From contig OX442314.1 of the NCBI GenBank assembly GCA_949358305.1, positions 16,361,060-16,425,059 on the forward strand: 64,000 nucleotides of DNA, given 5' to 3'. Under the pieces are notes generated by a model. The model searched no databases. It saw only the letters and a list, made by a program, of their open reading frames with translations, and was not told the DNA's origin. Position 1 is the first letter of the stretch. The number at the start of each line of letters is the position of its first letter. The DNA is from Strigamia acuminata (lineage: Eukaryota; Arthropoda; Chilopoda; Geophilomorpha; Linotaeniidae). Below, piece after piece: positions 37,904 through 45,794 of this stretch. The translations under genes and the position numbers were made by a program.

Positions 37904-38290
37904 ATGGACAGAGCAGGATTACAGAAAAACCTGATGCTCTTATTTGAAAATCATAAATTATGGATTACGACTGGAAGTTTCTCTGTTGTTGGATGTTGTA
38001 TCGTTATTCTACAAATCATGATTCTGATGTACTCTCCTCCAACCTTAATCCAACCAACTGTGGATGTAGTGAAAATGTTGCCTGTATCCAATGGATGCAA
38101 TTCCACTTTTGATCTAGGAAATGGAAAACAACTAAATATTTGCAAACGTGGAGATGATGTAATATTTGATATCAGACAGTTTAGCAGAGCTGGTCCATCC
38201 ATCAAAGGAATTAATTTAAATTGGTATCAATGGATTAGATTAACTCGAGCAATCTCTTTTCTCCATTCGAATGTAACTATTGTTAAATAA
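37904..38290 (+). CDS. membrane-anchored PC4-like (ssDNA-binding coactivator fold) protein of the Polinton
   Basis: 128 aa. Residues about 23-43 form a hydrophobic helix (GSFSVVGCCIVILQIMILMY). From about residue 68 onward the sequence resembles the PC4/Sub1 single-stranded-DNA-binding domain: FDLGNGKQLNICKRGDDVIFDIRQF, then GINLNWYQWIRLTRAI, which aligns with the PC4 GISL...QW..L...I ending. The membrane segment plus PC4-like domain is an unexpected combination. Function in the element is unknown; single-strand binding during replication or transcription is an inference. The gene is convergent with the integrase, with only 52 bp between stops. Confidence 0.6.
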   Translation: MDRAGLQKNLMLLFENHKLWITTGSFSVVGCCIVILQIMILMYSPPTLIQPTVDVVKMLPVSNGCNSTFDLGNGKQLNICKRGDDVIFDIRQFSRAGPSIKGINLNWYQWIRLTRAISFLHSNVTIVK

Positions 38291-38342
38291 ACAAGTGCAT
38301 ATGCAATGATCGAAATATATCTTTATTATTTGTGTATACAAA

Positions 38343-39437
38343 TTATAATGGTGGGTTGTCTCGTAAGTCATCAGCGGGAATCCAGGAATTAAATTCATCT
38401 CCATAACCCATCCACTTTACAAAATATAATTTATTCGCACCTTTGCCTTTAGACTTTAATACTGTTTCTACAGCATACTCCGCATCCTTGGGTTTATTAA
38501 TTTTCTGCAACTCAAATTCATAAAATGTACCGAGTAAAGGTTCATCATTGTAATCTTTAAGCATATAGACAACTTCTGGTGGTCGGATTAATCGATTGGC
38601 AATATAATAAATTTGATGCGAATAGCTTCCCCTGTATCCCTTTCGGAAAACCACTTTTGATTTTGATATTCTAACACCATCACCAATATTAAACTTAAAT
38701 TTTTTATGTCTTTTATTTATTGTATCACCATATAAGTGGTAAAACACTGCCGGTTCTTTCTCTTTCGTAACATCAACAGGTTTCATTCCTAATGTTCGAT
38801 GAACGCTATGATTATATGAATCAATAAATGTTTGCAGTTGGTCAATATATCGATGTCTGCCGGTATATGTGAAATAAGTCCACATTTTCTGCTTTATGGT
38901 CCGATTTAATCTTTCACAAAGTGAACATTTAATATCATCATTTTCACTTGTAAAATGTTTGATGTTATTTTTTAGTAAGAATTCCTGAAAAGCTTTATTT
39001 AAGTATTCTTTTCCCTTATCGGTCTGTAGAAAAAGGGGTTTAGTCTTGGCACGTTTTAGAATTGTTTCAAAAGCTTTTATAATATGTTGCGCAGACTTTG
39101 TTGGTAAAGCTTCAATATACGCATATCGTGAAAATACATCAATGACAGTCATTAAATATCTATTTCCATCATTTTCCTTTGCTATGTTTCCAACTTCAAC
39201 CAAATCCGATTGCCATTGGTAATTAATAGATGGTACAATAGTCTTAGAGCGTTGAAACTTGTATCGAACTGGTTTATGTAAGGTATATGAGTCTAGTCCT
39301 TGTAACCAATCTTGAATCTCCTTTCTGGTAACTTGTACCCCCCGATTACGTGCAGCATGGAACAATTTATCTCGACTACTAAATCCGGCAGGATTTCTTG
39401 GATTAAAGTAGATATCTTTCAATTGTTGCTCTGCCAT
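38343..39437 (-). CDS. INT: Polinton retroviral-type integrase with chromodomain
   Basis: 364 aa. The catalytic core has the D,D-35-E-type triad: QSDLVEV, LQTDKGKEY and the Glu in LCERLNRTIK, followed by YNHSVHRTLGMKP. The C-terminus carries a chromodomain (YAVETVL...LYFVKWMGYGDEFNSWIPADDL), which may guide target choice by binding histone marks. The enzyme inserts the element and makes the 6-bp duplications seen at its ends. It is last in the leftward run of genes that starts at the ATPase. Confidence 0.93.
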   Translation of the reverse strand: MAEQQLKDIYFNPRNPAGFSSRDKLFHAARNRGVQVTRKEIQDWLQGLDSYTLHKPVRYKFQRSKTIVPSINYQWQSDLVEVGNIAKENDGNRYLMTVIDVFSRYAYIEALPTKSAQHIIKAFETILKRAKTKPLFLQTDKGKEYLNKAFQEFLLKNNIKHFTSENDDIKCSLCERLNRTIKQKMWTYFTYTGRHRYIDQLQTFIDSYNHSVHRTLGMKPVDVTKEKEPAVFYHLYGDTINKRHKKFKFNIGDGVRISKSKVVFRKGYRGSYSHQIYYIANRLIRPPEVVYMLKDYNDEPLLGTFYEFELQKINKPKDAEYAVETVLKSKGKGANKLYFVKWMGYGDEFNSWIPADDLRDNPPL

Positions 39438-39485
39438 ATGTTTTTCTAACTTTGTTCTATGCTCCTAGTTATACTGTTTATTTCT

Positions 39486-40370
39486 TTATTTTTTTTTCTT
39501 TTTTTGTGAACCGGAACTTGGTGTTTTATATTTGAATAAACTCTCGTCTTGATCTCGTTGAAATCTTAAAGATTTGTTTGGTGTTCCGTAATGTGCCCAA
39601 GTGTTCTCTAAGTCTGACAGCTCTTGATCTTGATCTGATAGTGTTTGATTATTGATGATGGAGTCATTTCCACTCAATGACTCTCTATGAATGTCCCTAG
39701 TAATTGTGGGAGTTGAAGTGCTCATCGGTCTAATTAATTCCTTTCTTAAATTCTTGTTTATAATGTATTCTTTTGGTACATTTGAATCAATCAAAATTTT
39801 AATATACTCTGACTGACCAATCGGAATTACATTTTGCTTCGGGCGGTTTCTTATGGTATAGTTTATAAGATCAGCTTTGGTTGTATTTGGAATTTTTACT
39901 CCATCTATAATCATTTCCGATAGATTGCTCCATTTCAACCTTGGATTCAAATTCATAACTTCCATTAACGCAATAGCTTGTTTCTTTTGATCTTTTGACA
40001 TTTTATTCAACATTATTTTATCCAATGGTTGAAGAACAAATGGCGATTGAGATGTGGATAAGTGCGAAACAATTGGTGGTGGTGATTGAGGTGGAGATGC
40101 GGATTGAGTTGGAGGTGATATAGTAACAGTTTTTGGTGCATTTAATTGTTTAATTAGCTTTTGTTTAAAGTTTCCAAATTGCGATTGAAGTGTCGATATA
40201 AGTTTAGCTTTCATTTCATCATTCAAGTTTGCATCATTGAAAATTTCCTCTATTGACGATTCAATCTTTTGCAATTTTTGATATTGCGGATCAATATCAT
40301 CATAGTTCTTTTTCGAATATTGTAAAGATGACATCATTTCCTGCGGTACTAAAACCATTTTCCTAGCCAT
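39486..40370 (-). CDS. Polinton conserved structural/unknown protein (294 aa)
   Basis: Not assigned to a known fold. Visible features: helical N-terminal part, a Pro/Ser-rich linker (SPPTQSASPPQSPPPIV), a central globular region (KIMLNKMSKDQKKQAIALME, LLKW-like positions) and a C-terminal polar tail ending in seven lysines. Its start codon overlaps the stop of the upstream 111-aa gene by 8 bases (ATGGCTAG), so it is probably translated by reinitiation or from the same message. Its place between ATPase/core-like and integrase genes suggests a virion or packaging role, but that is inference. Confidence 0.7.
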   Translation of the reverse strand: MARKMVLVPQEMMSSLQYSKKNYDDIDPQYQKLQKIESSIEEIFNDANLNDEMKAKLISTLQSQFGNFKQKLIKQLNAPKTVTISPPTQSASPPQSPPPIVSHLSTSQSPFVLQPLDKIMLNKMSKDQKKQAIALMEVMNLNPRLKWSNLSEMIIDGVKIPNTTKADLINYTIRNRPKQNVIPIGQSEYIKILIDSNVPKEYIINKNLRKELIRPMSTSTPTITRDIHRESLSGNDSIINNQTLSDQDQELSDLENTWAHYGTPNKSLRFQRDQDESLFKYKTPSSGSQKKKKK

Positions 40371-40698
40371 TTTGTTTACTAATTAGTTTACCTACTAATG
40401 CTCCAATAATTGGGGCGAGTAGTTGCGGTAAAAATCCACCAGTTTGAATGACCAAGTTCCGTCTTTGTTTGAATGAAGATGTAGGAGTGGCCAATTTTCT
40501 TAACAACCTTCTCTTTCGATAAAGTGATTGTTTCTGATTTGCTCCTAACTTAATTGTACCTTTTATAATGTTTAAACAAATTTCACAGATGGTTTTACAG
40601 AAATCATCGTTAGAATGTTTGAGAAAATCCTTGATTTGTCTCTTATTTAAATCGGGAATGGCCCGGAGCACATTGGCGTGACGTCTTACTCGTTTCAT
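40363..40698 (-). CDS. Polinton small basic core-like protein (111 aa)
   Basis: 111 aa, basic (MKRVRRHANVLRAI, LYRKRRLLRKL), ending with a glycine-rich hydrophobic tail (TGGFLPQLLAPIIGALVGKL). Small proteins with this N-basic and C-hydrophobic layout recur in Polintons and related adintovirus-like elements and resemble adenoviral core peptides. It lies 9 bp from the ATPase and overlaps the next gene by 8 bp. Confidence 0.75.
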   Translation of the reverse strand: MKRVRRHANVLRAIPDLNKRQIKDFLKHSNDDFCKTICEICLNIIKGTIKLGANQKQSLYRKRRLLRKLATPTSSFKQRRNLVIQTGGFLPQLLAPIIGALVGKLISKQNG

Positions 40699-40707
40699 TG
40701 GTGGAAT

Positions 40708-41307
40708 CTATATGTAAACTATAGTATATTCATCCGGAAATATATTAGTCTTCACTCTTTGATCTTGGGGTGTATCCGGTTTCAAATCAATTAATAAATA
40801 CCCAAAACTTTGCGCTGTTGCATCGTTAAATGCTGATATGAAAAATTTACCTCGCTGTGGGAACATTTGACTCCCTACTTTTGCGATTTGATTCATATCC
40901 CTTGGATTTCGAAAAAGGATTAAATAGTGACTATTTAAAGATAAAGTTCGTTGATATTTGCTTTGATGAAATATGTTTTGGCATAAATAAAATACACTAG
41001 TGCTCGTATGGTGCGAATATTTAGTCCACAATAACCCAATCTCTTGATTTAAATTTTCCATTTGATCGTCAATGATGAAAAGCTTTCTCGTTGATGAATC
41101 CAAAGTCTTTAAATTGGGTAATCCTTCGTGGAACTGCACATTGGGAAATTCGATATACCACTGTTGCCATATTGAATAGTACCAGCAAATATCTTGTGGG
41201 GGTGGATCAATCATTTTACTCGCATTTCGGATAATTTTCTTACATATCTCCGTTTTGCCCGTACCCGAACTTCCAGAAATAATAGCAGTAAATGGATGAT
41301 GAAACAT
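40708..41307 (-). CDS. ATP: Polinton DNA-packaging ATPase (FtsK/HerA-like, A32 family)
   Basis: 199 aa. Walker A is GSSGTGKTEICKK and Walker B LFIIDDQM. The compact single-domain size and the following YLCQNIF and LILFRNPRDMNQI segments are typical of Polinton packaging ATPases, which pump DNA into the capsid. It is the first gene of the leftward run and is divergently transcribed from the minor capsid gene across a 53-bp spacer. Confidence 0.92.
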   Translation of the reverse strand: MFHHPFTAIISGSSGTGKTEICKKIIRNASKMIDPPPQDICWYYSIWQQWYIEFPNVQFHEGLPNLKTLDSSTRKLFIIDDQMENLNQEIGLLWTKYSHHTSTSVFYLCQNIFHQSKYQRTLSLNSHYLILFRNPRDMNQIAKVGSQMFPQRGKFFISAFNDATAQSFGYLLIDLKPDTPQDQRVKTNIFPDEYTIVYI

Positions 41308-41360
41308 TGTTCATATAAGAGGTGATGTCACCTCAATGATGCAATCAGAAGTGAGCAGGC
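41308..41360. promoter_or_regulatory. bidirectional promoter spacer with palindrome
   Basis: The 53-bp gap between the divergent ATPase and minor capsid start codons contains GAGGTGATGTCACCTC (41319-41334): 7-bp perfect arms around TG, with a CRE/AP-1-like TGATGTCA core. Symmetry and position suggest an operator or shared transcription-factor site controlling both gene runs. This is inference. Confidence 0.5.
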
Positions 41361-42491
41361 ATGGATCCGGAACAGAGTTTCTATGTGAGTCTTCCATCAA
41401 ATAGCAGCTTAGATTATTACCCGAATAATACATTGACGGAATTTCATACGCAATTACCATCATATATTAATTTAGATGAAAATTGGGAAGTGGGTCTGGT
41501 TGGATTCCTTTATCCAAGAAGCTGGAGTACTGCTCTATTGCCCCGAGGTGCCGATTTTCGAATACTGAAGAATGAAGTCAATGCAATCAAATTTCCACCA
41601 TTCAAATTTGTGGATGCATCCCTACCGCAGGATAAGCTAATATCCGAGTTTCTTAACTTTTTAAATAATAATTTAACATCTCCAACCAAGAAAGATGAGA
41701 AAGTTAAAGATCTTGACAAAGCATTGCAAAAATTAGGAATTAAATTTCACTGGAATTCCACTCGTTTAAGATTTGAAATAATAATTATGCCTAAGTTTCA
41801 AGTCATGATCCCGCAGAGGCTGGCATATGTGTTAGGTTTTGTGAAAGATGAAGATGATGATTTTTACGCTGATGAATCCAAGACGGCTCGTGATTCTCCA
41901 CGTCTCACACCAAATCTTATCAATGATAAAAATTGGAATTTATCAATTGAAAAGGAGACTGATGGTAAACAGAAACAAAGCTTGAAACCTGGAAATTATT
42001 CGGGACCTGATCAATTAGTAGATGCTTTAAATCTTAAAGCACTCGTAGTTATTGATAAAGCACCATTTAGTTTTAATATATCATCAAAGAAAATTGAGAT
42101 TAACTTGCCAATTAACACCAAGTTGGTTCTTGATAAAGCCTTGGCATCAACTCTCGGTTTTAATGATTTGCGTGTAATTACAAAAACAACAGAAGCTTTT
42201 CATAAAATGGATGAACAAGTTGGACTATATCATATGTACTTGTATTGCAATCTAATACAACCAAACATTGTTGGGGATACTTTAGCGCCACTGTTAAGAA
42301 TAATACAGATTCAAGGAAAAGAGCGAGGACAATACATCTCCCAAACTTTTGAAAATCCACATTATAAACCGCTGGCAAAATTGCAATTTGAATCCATACA
42401 AGTGCTTATAAGGGGTGACACCGGAGAAAAAGTACCATTCGAGTTTGGACGTGTCGTTGCAACGTTACACTTCAGGAAGAGATTGGATTGA
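41361..42491 (+). CDS. Polinton minor capsid (penton-like) protein
   Basis: 376 aa. It is recognised mainly by position (start of the capsid run, beside the packaging ATPase), size and the N-terminus: FYVSLPSNSSLDYYPNNTLTEF, then ...ENWEVGLVGF..P.SW, which is the usual opening of the single jelly-roll penton proteins (PX of Polintons). In virions the protein sits at fivefold vertices. The frame is intact. Confidence 0.8.
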   Translation: MDPEQSFYVSLPSNSSLDYYPNNTLTEFHTQLPSYINLDENWEVGLVGFLYPRSWSTALLPRGADFRILKNEVNAIKFPPFKFVDASLPQDKLISEFLNFLNNNLTSPTKKDEKVKDLDKALQKLGIKFHWNSTRLRFEIIIMPKFQVMIPQRLAYVLGFVKDEDDDFYADESKTARDSPRLTPNLINDKNWNLSIEKETDGKQKQSLKPGNYSGPDQLVDALNLKALVVIDKAPFSFNISSKKIEINLPINTKLVLDKALASTLGFNDLRVITKTTEAFHKMDEQVGLYHMYLYCNLIQPNIVGDTLAPLLRIIQIQGKERGQYISQTFENPHYKPLAKLQFESIQVLIRGDTGEKVPFEFGRVVATLHFRKRLD

Positions 42492-42495
42492 CAAG

Positions 42496-42978
42496 ATGAG
42501 ATTTCACTATGAACTAAACCCTCAAATCTGCATGGATAGATATTGCTCAAATCATGCGCAAATAGGTGGAGCAGATCTTCCTATATTTGTAGGATCTCGC
42601 TATCAACAAGGACATGGTTTGGGTTCACTTATAAGTGACGCATTTCGAATTGTAAAGCCTTTTGTGAGAAGTGGAGCGTTGGATGCAGCAACGTATGGTT
42701 TGAAGAGAGGATTAGACGTAATTTCCGATATGCGTGTAAACAAGAGAAAATTTGGAAATGCATTTAAAGATCAGGTTGTTCGAACCAAATCGGATTTTTT
42801 AAAAAAGATTGGTGTACAGAAAGGAGGCAAACAAAAGCGGATGGATGGTAAACAAAAGAAAAGACGTGTAACCAAACAAAAGAATCAGTCTAAGAGACGA
42901 ACTCGACCAAAGAAGAACGTGCGTAGGAAGTCCTGCAAAAGGAAAACTTCACTTCTTGGACCTGACATATTTGATTAG
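42496..42978 (+). CDS. Polinton basic core/pVI-like protein
   Basis: 160 aa from Met 42496, which lies 4 bp after the minor capsid stop; the longer open frame to 42415 would overlap that gene. Features: a short hydrophobic motif YQQGHGLGSLISDAFRIV, then a helical stretch and a very basic tail (KQKKRRVTKQKNQSKRR...). The YQ.GHG.G motif is common in small Polinton and adintovirus virion proteins, compared with adenovirus minor core proteins. DNA condensation or membrane action is inferred. Confidence 0.75.
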   Translation: MRFHYELNPQICMDRYCSNHAQIGGADLPIFVGSRYQQGHGLGSLISDAFRIVKPFVRSGALDAATYGLKRGLDVISDMRVNKRKFGNAFKDQVVRTKSDFLKKIGVQKGGKQKRMDGKQKKRRVTKQKNQSKRRTRPKKNVRRKSCKRKTSLLGPDIFD

Positions 42979-42980
42979 CC

Positions 42981-44318
42981 ATGCCGCAATTTCCCCATGA
43001 ATCATCTGCCGAAGGCGCGACTCCAGAACTAGACATTTTTGGATTACCACTCACACAAATAACAGTGGAAGATAATTATTGGAGTGAATACCATCCAATT
43101 ACAGCCGTAACTGCAGGACAGCCATTAGATTTTTCAATCAAGGGTACTGCTGATACGTACATTGACTTGAGTCAAACATACTTGTTACTAAATGTAACTG
43201 TAACCGATGGTGCTGGGGCTGTAATTACAAAAACAGCTAAGGTTTCTCCTACAAATTTATTCCTACATTCATTGTTCAGTCAAATAGATGTTAGACTAAA
43301 TGATAAGCTAGTGTCAGCTTCCGATTCAAATTATTGTTATAGAAGTTATCTCGAAACAATTCTCAGTTTTTCAAATGATGCCAAAAAGAGTTATAAAACA
43401 GTGGAGATGTATTATGAGGATACAGGAGGATCATTTGATGATTTAGATCCAACAGTAGCAGATTTTAACGAGGAGTTTGGAATTTATAAACGATATCATC
43501 GACTCATGCAGGATGGTGATTGTGGAAAATTACAGATGTTTGGAAGACTTCACTGCGATATCTTTTCTCAACCACATTATCTCATAAATAATGTTGACTT
43601 GCGAATTACACTTACTAGACAAAATGATGCATTTAGTTTAATTTCAAAAGAGGCAGGGGCGGCCTATAAAACAGTTATAAATGATGCAACTTTATTTGTA
43701 AAAAAGATAGTTCCTAGCGCTAGTGTACTCTTAGCTCATCATCAAGCATTAGAGCAACGTAATGCGAAATATCCCATTAGAAGGGTAGAAGTTAAGACAT
43801 TTACAATTGCTACAGGATCGCAAACTGCTATGATTGATAATGCATTTCTCGGTCAATATCCATCCCGATTGATTATTGGTCTTGTGAAAAACACTGCCTA
43901 CTGCGGATCATATGCCAGTAATCCGTATAATTTTGAAAACCAAGGAATAAATTTTCTTCAAGTATTTTTGGATGGAAAAGGAGTACCAATGAGTCCATAT
44001 AAGCCAGATTTTGCAAAAGGACAAGCAGCTCGTGAATTTATTACCTTATACCAAACTATGAATAGAGCAGATAAAGATTTAGGATTAGGCATTTCGTATA
44101 CTGATTATTGTTTAGGCGGAAATGTTTTATTTGGATTTGATTTAACGCAAGATGCATCCGCCGGTCAACCACATTTGAATTTAGTAAAACAAGGAAATGT
44201 TAGGATTGAAATGAGATTTAATAAAGCCTTAACTGCAACCATAACCGTATTAGTACTGGCGGAATATCAATCCATACTGGAGATTGATAGAGCGAGGAAT
44301 ATCATTACTGAATTTTAA
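42981..44318 (+). CDS. MCP: Polinton major capsid protein (double jelly-roll)
   Basis: 445 aa, the expected size of a Polinton double jelly-roll capsid protein (PY). The N-terminal segment IEYHPI-like (SEYHPITAVTAGQPLDFSIKG) and DLSQTYLLLNVTVTD, followed by SLFSQIDVRLNDKLVS, is the characteristic opening of this family. The centre holds YKRYHRLMQDGDC and NVDLRITLTRQNDAF. Capsid homotrimers build the icosahedral shell. It starts 2 bp after the core-like gene and is followed after 8 bp by the protease. Confidence 0.9.
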   Translation: MPQFPHESSAEGATPELDIFGLPLTQITVEDNYWSEYHPITAVTAGQPLDFSIKGTADTYIDLSQTYLLLNVTVTDGAGAVITKTAKVSPTNLFLHSLFSQIDVRLNDKLVSASDSNYCYRSYLETILSFSNDAKKSYKTVEMYYEDTGGSFDDLDPTVADFNEEFGIYKRYHRLMQDGDCGKLQMFGRLHCDIFSQPHYLINNVDLRITLTRQNDAFSLISKEAGAAYKTVINDATLFVKKIVPSASVLLAHHQALEQRNAKYPIRRVEVKTFTIATGSQTAMIDNAFLGQYPSRLIIGLVKNTAYCGSYASNPYNFENQGINFLQVFLDGKGVPMSPYKPDFAKGQAAREFITLYQTMNRADKDLGLGISYTDYCLGGNVLFGFDLTQDASAGQPHLNLVKQGNVRIEMRFNKALTATITVLVLAEYQSILEIDRARNIITEF

Positions 44319-44326
44319 CTCAAGCT

Positions 44327-44851
44327 ATGAACACGCTCCAAATAACGGAGATTTTATCTAAGAATTCAGTGACGAGGCAAATTTTTAAAGGTGTATATCC
44401 AATTGATTTGCTATCCTCATCGCAACAAACAAACAAAACATGCGCGTTTGTTGTAAATACTCATCCCCATACAAAACCAGGCGAACATTGGGTAGCATTG
44501 TTTCGAGATGAGAAAGTACCCGGTGCGATTGAATATTTTGATTCGTTCGGTAAACCACCAGCGAAAGAAATTACTGCTTTTATTCAAAATATTGGATGTA
44601 AACTAACCAACAGGATTACTCAAACCTATCAATCACCGTGTAGTCTCGCATGTGGATATTATTGCATTTATTTTATTTATAATAGGTGTAAAGGAAAAAG
44701 CTTTGATTATATAAAAAATCAATTTAATCCAAGAAATCCATATTACAATGATAAAAAAGTTACAAAATTTGTTAAACATATTTTTAATTTTAAGATGTCA
44801 ACATTGTATGATAAAAATTGTATCGTACAAATAAGTAAAACAAAGAAATAA
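44327..44851 (+). CDS. PRO: Polinton adenain-like cysteine protease
   Basis: 174 aa. The catalytic set of C5/C48-type proteases is visible: His in GEHWVALF, Asp in EYFDSFGKPP, Gln region TYQSPCSLACGYYC with the nucleophile Cys. These proteases mature capsid proteins. It ends the rightward run, and AATAAA overlaps the stop region at about 44848. Confidence 0.92.
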   Translation: MNTLQITEILSKNSVTRQIFKGVYPIDLLSSSQQTNKTCAFVVNTHPHTKPGEHWVALFRDEKVPGAIEYFDSFGKPPAKEITAFIQNIGCKLTNRITQTYQSPCSLACGYYCIYFIYNRCKGKSFDYIKNQFNPRNPYYNDKKVTKFVKHIFNFKMSTLYDKNCIVQISKTKK

Positions 44852-44880
44852 AGTAATTGTTACAAAATCTGGTGTTTCTA

Positions 44881-45207
44881 TCAACCTGGTGTATCTAACC
44901 CATAGATGGATTTATAAATCAACCACTCTTCATTCAGTCCTTTTTCAAAAGTAATTCTCATTAATGGACAATAGGCATACCAAGAATAATGTTCCAAAAG
45001 AGGTATGTCACCACGTTTCCACTCTTTTAATCGACCGAGACAGTAGACGCACTCAACATGATCATTTTCACCCAAGTATTTGAATCCAGCACGGGCTAAG
45101 GTGGAAGGGTCGGCGATGTGTCTAGAAACAGGCCAGTTGCGAAAGGTTTGCTTCCGTTCCCGGATTCGCCGCATCATCTCCGTTCGCATTTTCATTTCCC
45201 GTTCCAT
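44881..45207 (-). CDS. Polinton BIR-domain (inhibitor-of-apoptosis-like) protein
   Basis: About 108 aa from Met 45207 (frame open to 45255). A single BIR domain fills the protein: RKQTFRNWP, LARAGFKYLGENDHVECVYC, GRLKEWKRGDIPLLEHYSWYAYC. The zinc ligands C-x2-C, H and C are all present and spaced as in type I/II BIR domains. There is no RING finger. IAP-like proteins with BIR domains can block caspases; whether this one does is not shown. Its 5' end overlaps the end of the exonuclease-like gene in another frame. Confidence 0.82.
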   Translation of the reverse strand: MEREMKMRTEMMRRIRERKQTFRNWPVSRHIADPSTLARAGFKYLGENDHVECVYCLGRLKEWKRGDIPLLEHYSWYAYCPLMRITFEKGLNEEWLIYKSIYGLDTPG

Positions 45208-45781
45208 GAAGGAGGGCTTCAAGATCGTCGAGATAAGAATGGTCTTGAGTTTCAATACACCACTCCTTAAAGCAAAGACACTCAGCTTGAGGACAGTGCA
45301 TTAACTTGGAGGGAAGTAGGGATTCATGAAGGTGACATAAAGGTTTTGAATCAGGATCAAGATTAAAATGAAGGTCCTGATATTTTGGACATCCCAATGA
45401 TTCCAGGTCGAGGTATGGAATGTCACATTTGATTAACCAATTTTTTTCAATTTGGCCTCCTTTGAATGCAATAATTGGTCTGTTGGCTTCCTGAACACAA
45501 TTTATATGTAAAGATGTGAGGATAAAAGGAATCCAGCTTTGAGGTAGATCATCAGGACCATCTTCAAACTTCATACCGTGGATATTACGTTTTAACCAAG
45601 CAGCAACTTTTTGCCATTTTGGTTCTAGTTTGTCAAATTGTCCAACACGAAAGTGATAACTTAAAGTAGAATCCTTGTATAGAAAACACACTCCGAGCTC
45701 CTTGAGTAGAAAGTCGGGACCAAACTGGAATCCCTCAAAGTCAATAATACAACCTACGTTTTTTAATTGTTCCGAATTCAT
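45122..45781 (-). CDS. Polinton DEDD-like exonuclease protein (putative)
   Basis: 219 aa from Met 45781 (frame open to 45811). The N-terminus has IIDFEGFQFGPDFLLKELGV, with the D-x-E of a DEDD/DnaQ-like exonuclease. Later comes IAFKGGQIEKNWL...IPYLDLESLGCPK, which has the layout of the second and third acidic motifs. The C-terminal part is Cys/His-rich (HCPQAECLCFKEWC). Assignment to the DEDD fold is by motif pattern only. The gene sits between the AlkB-like and BIR genes and overlaps the BIR frame by about 86 bp. Confidence 0.6.
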   Translation of the reverse strand: MNSEQLKNVGCIIDFEGFQFGPDFLLKELGVCFLYKDSTLSYHFRVGQFDKLEPKWQKVAAWLKRNIHGMKFEDGPDDLPQSWIPFILTSLHINCVQEANRPIIAFKGGQIEKNWLIKCDIPYLDLESLGCPKYQDLHFNLDPDSKPLCHLHESLLPSKLMHCPQAECLCFKEWCIETQDHSYLDDLEALLHGTGNENANGDDAANPGTEANLSQLACF

Positions 45782-45794
45782 TCTAAAACACGAA

